A stretch of 63,701 nt of DNA, taken from the NCBI RefSeq assembly GCF_002043095.1, contig NZ_MVOC01000051.1:1-63701 (forward strand). The letters are read 5' to 3'. Position 1 is the first letter of the stretch; every line of letters starts with the position of its first letter. Positions 59,167-63,701 of the stretch are shown here, one piece after another. The position numbers were made by a program, and so were the translations under genes. Under the pieces are notes generated by a model. The model did not search any database. It was not told the origin of the DNA and saw only the letters and a list, made by a program, of their open reading frames with translations. Source of the DNA: Mycobacterium sp. AT1. Lineage in GTDB: Bacteria; Actinomycetota; Actinomycetes; Mycobacteriales; Mycobacteriaceae.

Positions 59167-60770
59167 GCCCGGTGACGCCGTCGGTGACGGTGTACGTGCC
59201 CGGTGACTCGGCAGCCAGGTCGGTCGGCGCCGACGAGGTCGCCGAGGCCGTGCTCAGGGCGGGTGCCCGCGTCGGACAGCCGGTGCATCTGGTGCGCAAC
59301 GGAACTCGCGGGATGCTCTGGCTGGAACCGCTGATCGAGGTGGTCACGCCCGAGGGCCGGATCGGATACGGGCCCGTCGAGGCGGCCGACGTCGACGGCT
59401 TGGTCGACGCGGGTTTGTTCAGTGGCGGTGAGCATCCAACGCGCGTCGGCGTCGTCGACGACCTCCCGTGGATGACCAGCCAGGACAGACTCACCTTCGC
59501 CCGCGTCGGCGTCGTCGACCCGCTGTCGCCCGAGGACTTCGTCACGCACGGCGGCCTCCGTGGCCTCCGCCGGGCGCTGGAGATGACCCCCGACGAGGTC
59601 GTCGAGGAGATGACCGCCTCCGGTCTACGCGGCCGCGGCGGCGCGGGCTTCCCGGCCGGGATCAAGTGGAAGACCGTCCTCGGCTGCGACGAGGCGCTGA
59701 AGTTCGTGTGCTGCAACGCCGACGAAGGTGACAGCGGCACATTCGCCGACCGGATGGTGATGGAGGGCGATCCGTTCCTGCTCATCGAGGGCATGGCGAT
59801 CGCCGCCCACGCCGTCGGCGCGACGGAGGGCTTCGTCTACATCCGGTCGGAGTATCCCGCCGCGGTCGCCACGATGCGCGCCGCGATCGAGATCGCCACC
59901 TGGCACGGCTGGCTCGGTGACGGCGTGCTCGGCACCTCGCTGAACTTCTCGCTTCAGGTGCGGGTTGGCGGCGGCGCCTACATCTGCGGCGAGGAAACCT
60001 CCATGCTGGAGAGCCTCGAGGGCAAGCGCGGCGAGGTCCGCGCAAAGCCGCCGATCCCCGCCATCCACGGACTGTTCGGTCAACCGACGTTGGTCAACAA
60101 CGTCCTCACGTTGACCAGCGTGCCCGCGATCCTCGCCGACGGGGCCGCGGCGTTCCAGAGCCTTGGCGTCGAACGGTCAAGGGGTACACAAGTATTCCAA
60201 CTCGGCGGCAACATCCGCCGCGGCGGTGTCGTCGAGAAGGCCTTCGGCGTCACCCTCGGCGAGTTGGTCGAGCACTACGGCGGCGGCACGCGCACGGGGC
60301 GTCCCGTGCGCGCCGTCCAGGTCGGCGGCCCGCTCGGCGCCTACGTTCCGCCGTCGGACTTCGGCCTTCGGATGGACTACGAGGAATTCGCTGCCGCCGG
60401 TGCGATGGTCGGACACGGCGGTGTGGTCGTCTTCGACGACACCGTCGACATGGCGGCGCAGGCGCGGTTCGCGATGGAGTTCTGCGCGGCGGAGTCGTGC
60501 GGCAAGTGCACCCCGTGCCGGATCGGCTCGACGCGCGGGGTCGAGGTGATCGACCGCATCGTGGCGGGCGAGAACCCCGACGAGAATCTGGCGCTGCTCG
60601 AAGACCTCTGTGAGGTCATGACCGACGGCTCCCTGTGCGCCATGGGCGGTCTCACCCCACTGCCGGTGCGGAGCGCGCTCGCGCACTTCGCCGGTGACTT
60701 CCTCGAACCGAGGATCCAACCTCGGCGGCCACTACCGCTGAGCACGGCCCAACGGACGGACACGACATGA
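59163..60770 (+). CDS. fdsB: NAD-dependent formate dehydrogenase beta subunit (NuoF-like)
   Basis: 535 residues. An N-terminal thioredoxin-like extension (about 1-110) precedes the NuoF core. FMN/NADH site: SGLRGRGGAGFPAGIKWK and CNADEGDSGTFADRMVMEGDPF. Then GGGAYICGEETSMLESLEGKRGEVRAKPP. The 4Fe-4S motif is ESCGKCTPCRIGSTRG plus a later Cys in GSLCAMGGLTP. It reduces NAD+ with electrons from formate. GTG start at 59163 and ATGA overlap with fdsA. Confidence 0.93.
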   Translation: MSPVTPSVTVYVPGDSAARSVGADEVAEAVLRAGARVGQPVHLVRNGTRGMLWLEPLIEVVTPEGRIGYGPVEAADVDGLVDAGLFSGGEHPTRVGVVDDLPWMTSQDRLTFARVGVVDPLSPEDFVTHGGLRGLRRALEMTPDEVVEEMTASGLRGRGGAGFPAGIKWKTVLGCDEALKFVCCNADEGDSGTFADRMVMEGDPFLLIEGMAIAAHAVGATEGFVYIRSEYPAAVATMRAAIEIATWHGWLGDGVLGTSLNFSLQVRVGGGAYICGEETSMLESLEGKRGEVRAKPPIPAIHGLFGQPTLVNNVLTLTSVPAILADGAAAFQSLGVERSRGTQVFQLGGNIRRGGVVEKAFGVTLGELVEHYGGGTRTGRPVRAVQVGGPLGAYVPPSDFGLRMDYEEFAAAGAMVGHGGVVVFDDTVDMAAQARFAMEFCAAESCGKCTPCRIGSTRGVEVIDRIVAGENPDENLALLEDLCEVMTDGSLCAMGGLTPLPVRSALAHFAGDFLEPRIQPRRPLPLSTAQRTDTT

Positions 60771-63592
60771 GCTTGAACACCGAACGTGACTTCGGCACGC
60801 CGGCATTGGACGGACCTGCGACGGTCGGCGTCGAGGTCGACGGCCATCGGGTGCTGGTGCCGGAGGGGACCTCGGTGATGCGGGCGGCCGCCATCGCGGG
60901 AATCGACGTGCCGAAGCTGTGCGCCACCGACTCTCTCGACGCGTTCGGCTCCTGCCGACTCTGCCTGGTCGAGATCGACGGCCGGCGGGGGACGCCCGCG
61001 TCGTGCACCACCCCGGTCGCCGACGGCATGGTCGTGCACACGCAGACCCCGAAGGTCGCGAAGCTGCGCGAGAGCGTCATGGAGCTCTACATCTCGGATC
61101 ACCCGCTGGACTGCCTGACGTGTCCGGCCAACGGTGACTGCGAGCTGCAGGACATGGCAGGCGTCGTCGGTCTGCGCCAGGTGCGCTACGGGCAGGACGG
61201 CGCGAATCACGGTGATGCCGAGATCGACCACAGCAACCCGTACTTCGACTTCGACCCGTCCAAGTGCATCTCCTGCTCGAGATGCGTGCGGGCCTGCGGC
61301 GAGATCCAGGGGACGTTCGCGCTGACCATCGAGGGCCGCGGATTCGCCTCGAAGGTCTCCCCGGGGGCGGGCGAGACGTTCATGGACTCCGAGTGTGTGT
61401 CGTGCGGTGCCTGCGTGCAGGCCTGCCCGACGTCGACCCTGCAGGAGAAGTCGGTGGTCGAGCTGGGCGTGCCGACCCGTTCTGTGACGACCACGTGCGC
61501 GTACTGCGGAGTGGGCTGCTCCTTCAAGGCCGAACTGCGGGGCGACGAGGTCGTCCGGATGGTGCCGCTGAAGGACGGCGGCGCCAACGACGGCCACTCC
61601 TGCGTCAAGGGGCGGTTCGCCTTCGGCTACGCCTCGCACCCCGACCGGGCCCTCAAACCCATGCTGAGGGAAAGGATCACCGATCCCTGGCGGGAGGTCG
61701 AGTGGGACGAGGCCATCGACGCCGTCGCGCGCGGGATGCTCGAGGTGAAACGCAACCACGGGCCGGGGTCGATCGGCGCGATCACCTCGTCGCGCTGCAC
61801 GAACGAAGAGGTCTACGTCGTGCAAAAGATGGTGCGCGCGGCGTTCGGCAACAACAACGTCGACACGTGCGCGCGGGTGTGCCACTCGCCGACCGGATAC
61901 GGGCTCAAGCAGACCTTCGGGGAGTCGGCCGGCACGCAGGACTTCAAGTCGGTCGCCAGCGCCGACGTCATCATGGTCATCGGCGCGAACCCGACCGACG
62001 GCCACCCCGTGTTCGCCTCCCGCATGAAGCAGCGGCTGCGTCAGGGTGCCCGCCTGATCGTGGCCGACCCACGGCGCATCGACCTGGTGCGCTCACCACA
62101 CATCGCCGCCGACCATCACCTGCAACTGCAGCCGGGCACCAACGTGGCCATCGTCAACGCGATGGCGCACGTCGTGGTCACCGAGGGTCTCGTCGACCAG
62201 GACTTCGTCGCGGCGCGGTGCGAAGGCTTCGACGACTGGGCGCGGTTCATCGCAGGCGAGGAGCACAGCCCGGAGGCCGTCGAAGCCATCACCGGCGTGC
62301 CCGCCGCCGAGGTGCGCGCCGCTGCACGGCTGTACGCGACCGGTGGCAACGGCGCGATCTACTACGGTCTTGGCGTCACCGAGCACAGCCAGGGCTCCAC
62401 GATGGTGATGGGGATGGCCAATCTCGCCATGGCGTGCGGCAACATCGGCCGCGACGGCGTCGGCGTCAACCCGCTGCGTGGCCAGAACAACGTCCAGGGT
62501 TCGTGCGACATGGGTTCCTTCCCACACGAACTCACGGGCTACCGGCACGTGTCCGACGACGCCGCCCGCAAGATCTTCGAGGACCTGTGGGGGACGACGC
62601 TGCAGGCCGAGCCGGGACTGCGAATCCCCAACATGTTCGACTCCGCGCTGGAGGGCACGTTCCGCGCGTTGTTCGTCCACGGTGAGGACATCGCGCAGTC
62701 CGATCCGAACTTTCACCACGTGTCGGCCGCGCTGGGGGCGATGGATCTCGTCGTCGTGCAGGACCTGTTCCTCAACGAGACGTCGAAGTTCGCCCACGTC
62801 TTCCTGCCAGGGGCGTCGTTCCTGGAGAAGGACGGCACCTTCACCAATGCCGAGCGGCGCATCAATCGCGTTCGGTCGGTGATGAAGCCCAAGAACGGAA
62901 AGCACGAATGGGCGATCGTCTGCGAGATTGCCACCGCCATGGGCTATCCCATGCACTATGACCATCCCTCGGAGATCATGGACGAAATCGCAGCCGTGAC
63001 ACCGACGTTCGCCGGGGTGTCGTTCGACAAGCTCGACCGGGTCGGCAGCATCCAGTGGCCGTGCGACGAGCAGGCGCCGCTTGGTACGCCGATCATGCAC
63101 GCGGAGTCCTTCACGAGGGGCCTCGGCCGATTCGTGCCGACTCCGTTCGTGCCGACCAGCGAGCGCAGCACCCGCAAGTACCCGTTGGTCTTGACCACGG
63201 GCCGAATCCTCAGTCAGTACAACGTCGGTGCGCAGACCCGCCGCACTGCCAACGTGGCCTGGCACGCCGAGGACGTCCTGGAAATTCATCCCCACGACGC
63301 CGAAGTGCGAGGAATCCTCGACGGTTCCCGCGTGACGCTGACCAGTCGGGTGGGTGAGACCGCCCTGCACGCGAAGCTCTCCGAGCGCATGCCGACGGGC
63401 GTGGTCTACACCACCTTCCACCATCCGATCTCGGGGACGAACGTCCTCACCACGGAGAACTCCGACTGGGCGACCAACTGCCCGGAATACAAGGTGACGG
63501 CGGTCCAGGTCTCCCTGGCGCGGTCGGTGGTGTCCACCGATGCGGCCGGTGCCGCTGAATTGATCAGCGCTGCAGCAGAACTCGTGGATTGA
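60767..63592 (+). CDS. fdsA: NAD-dependent formate dehydrogenase alpha subunit, molybdopterin type
   Basis: 941 residues. The order is a 2Fe-2S domain (ATDSLDAFGSCRLCLVEID, SCTTPV), a NuoG-like His/Cys cluster (DHPLDCLTCPANGDCELQDMA), two ferredoxin-type 4Fe-4S motifs (CISCSRCVRAC and CVSCGACVQACP), a further cluster CAYCGVGCSF and then the Mo-bisPGD domain. Active-site Cys372 is in DTCARVCHSPTGYGLKQTFG, with the conserved His next to it; Cys replaces selenocysteine. Molybdopterin contacts include GANPTDGHPVFASRMKQ and NPLRGQNNVQGSCDMG. Oxidises formate to CO2. Followed by a delta-like subunit 10 bp on. Confidence 0.95.
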   Translation: MSLNTERDFGTPALDGPATVGVEVDGHRVLVPEGTSVMRAAAIAGIDVPKLCATDSLDAFGSCRLCLVEIDGRRGTPASCTTPVADGMVVHTQTPKVAKLRESVMELYISDHPLDCLTCPANGDCELQDMAGVVGLRQVRYGQDGANHGDAEIDHSNPYFDFDPSKCISCSRCVRACGEIQGTFALTIEGRGFASKVSPGAGETFMDSECVSCGACVQACPTSTLQEKSVVELGVPTRSVTTTCAYCGVGCSFKAELRGDEVVRMVPLKDGGANDGHSCVKGRFAFGYASHPDRALKPMLRERITDPWREVEWDEAIDAVARGMLEVKRNHGPGSIGAITSSRCTNEEVYVVQKMVRAAFGNNNVDTCARVCHSPTGYGLKQTFGESAGTQDFKSVASADVIMVIGANPTDGHPVFASRMKQRLRQGARLIVADPRRIDLVRSPHIAADHHLQLQPGTNVAIVNAMAHVVVTEGLVDQDFVAARCEGFDDWARFIAGEEHSPEAVEAITGVPAAEVRAAARLYATGGNGAIYYGLGVTEHSQGSTMVMGMANLAMACGNIGRDGVGVNPLRGQNNVQGSCDMGSFPHELTGYRHVSDDAARKIFEDLWGTTLQAEPGLRIPNMFDSALEGTFRALFVHGEDIAQSDPNFHHVSAALGAMDLVVVQDLFLNETSKFAHVFLPGASFLEKDGTFTNAERRINRVRSVMKPKNGKHEWAIVCEIATAMGYPMHYDHPSEIMDEIAAVTPTFAGVSFDKLDRVGSIQWPCDEQAPLGTPIMHAESFTRGLGRFVPTPFVPTSERSTRKYPLVLTTGRILSQYNVGAQTRRTANVAWHAEDVLEIHPHDAEVRGILDGSRVTLTSRVGETALHAKLSERMPTGVVYTTFHHPISGTNVLTTENSDWATNCPEYKVTAVQVSLARSVVSTDAAGAAELISAAAELVD

Positions 63593-63602
63593 GGGTGATC
63601 TG

Positions 63603-63701
63603 ATGTCCAGTTCGGAGTTCACCGAGGTGAGGCTGGTCAACGACATCCTCGCCAACCTGTCGTACCTGTCCGACGACGATGCGGCGAGCGCGCTCGCCGG
63701 T
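63603..63701 (+). CDS. fdsD: Formate dehydrogenase delta subunit, cut by the window edge
   Basis: The first 33 residues of a protein beginning MSSSEFTEVRLVNDILANLS from the ATG at 63603, 10 bp after fdsA. The VRLVNDILANLSYL segment followed by an acidic and Ala-rich stretch resembles the start of small FdsD subunits, which support assembly of the complex. The rest lies outside the window, so size and completeness are unknown. Confidence 0.65.
   Translation, partial: MSSSEFTEVRLVNDILANLSYLSDDDAASALAG

Noticed and set aside
60377..63655. Two long minus-strand frames across fdsB and fdsA
   Set aside because: Both are antisense to genes with complete Fe-S and molybdopterin motifs.

Overview
This is high-GC actinobacterial chromosome, most likely a non-tuberculous, fast-growing-type Mycobacterium (Mycolicibacterium). 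The evidence is recalled gene content and order, not a search. Running left to right, the core genes correspond to M. tuberculosis Rv3369, Rv3368c, Rv3366, Rv3365c-Rv3361c (ending in the gyrase-binding pentapeptide protein MfpA), Rv3359, folD-Rv3355c, Rv3342-metX-metY, icd1, trpS, the Rv3335c-type membrane protein and the dacB carboxypeptidase. A SAM-IV riboswitch precedes metY. I see no PE/PPE genes, insertion sequences, prophage, CRISPR, tRNA or rRNA.

Layout. 1-6.7 kb: F420-type and nitroreductase genes, a tRNA methyltransferase, then a five-gene signalling operon (sensor kinase, roadblock protein, DUF742 protein, small GTPase, MfpA) closed by a long bidirectional hairpin. 6.8-13.2 kb: an Rv1747-type FHA/ABC exporter, two tandem secreted paralogues, an Old Yellow Enzyme-like oxidoreductase, folD and a small membrane protein. 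13.2-24.4 kb: a histidine/urocanate utilisation island with a divergent HAL-family lyase and a tightly overlapping operon of IclR regulator, ProVWX-type ABC transporter, urocanase, M20 amidohydrolase, HutF and HutI. 24.4-32.2 kb: a TetR/flavin monooxygenase pair, a DUF559 endonuclease-like gene bracketed by a 36-bp direct repeat, the methionine genes with riboswitch, and a lipoprotein hydrolase. 32.3-41 kb: two unrelated isocitrate dehydrogenases in tandem, a hydrolase, exonuclease III, trpS, a YihY-type membrane protein and a PBP. 41-46.7 kb: an amine/amino acid catabolic cassette around an Lrp regulator. 46.8-51.2 kb: split pnt transhydrogenase genes translationally coupled to a ThiC-like gene. 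51.3-63.7 kb: an oxalate-to-CO2 island with a PanE-like reductase, a second pyruvate kinase, a PAS protein, a LysR regulator, oxc, frc and an NAD-linked formate dehydrogenase running off the right edge.

How it works together. The hut island should turn histidine, or another imidazole compound that yields urocanate, into glutamate plus formate through the HutF/deformylase branch. The oxalate island should convert oxalate to oxalyl-CoA, then formyl-CoA and CO2, then formate and NADH, so both islands produce formate that the Fds complex could oxidise. The transhydrogenase could convert that NADH to NADPH.

Most interesting observations. (1) The only HAL-family enzyme in the hut island has Gly-Thr-Gly where the MIO-forming Ala-Ser-Gly is expected. 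(2) The ThiC-like protein coupled to pntB has lost all cysteines of the C-terminal radical-SAM cluster motif and altered substrate-loop residues, in an intact reading frame. (3) A spare pyruvate kinase sits in an oxalate locus, and oxalate is a classical pyruvate kinase inhibitor. (4) The DUF559 gene is bracketed by a direct repeat that supplies the stop codons of two neighbouring genes.
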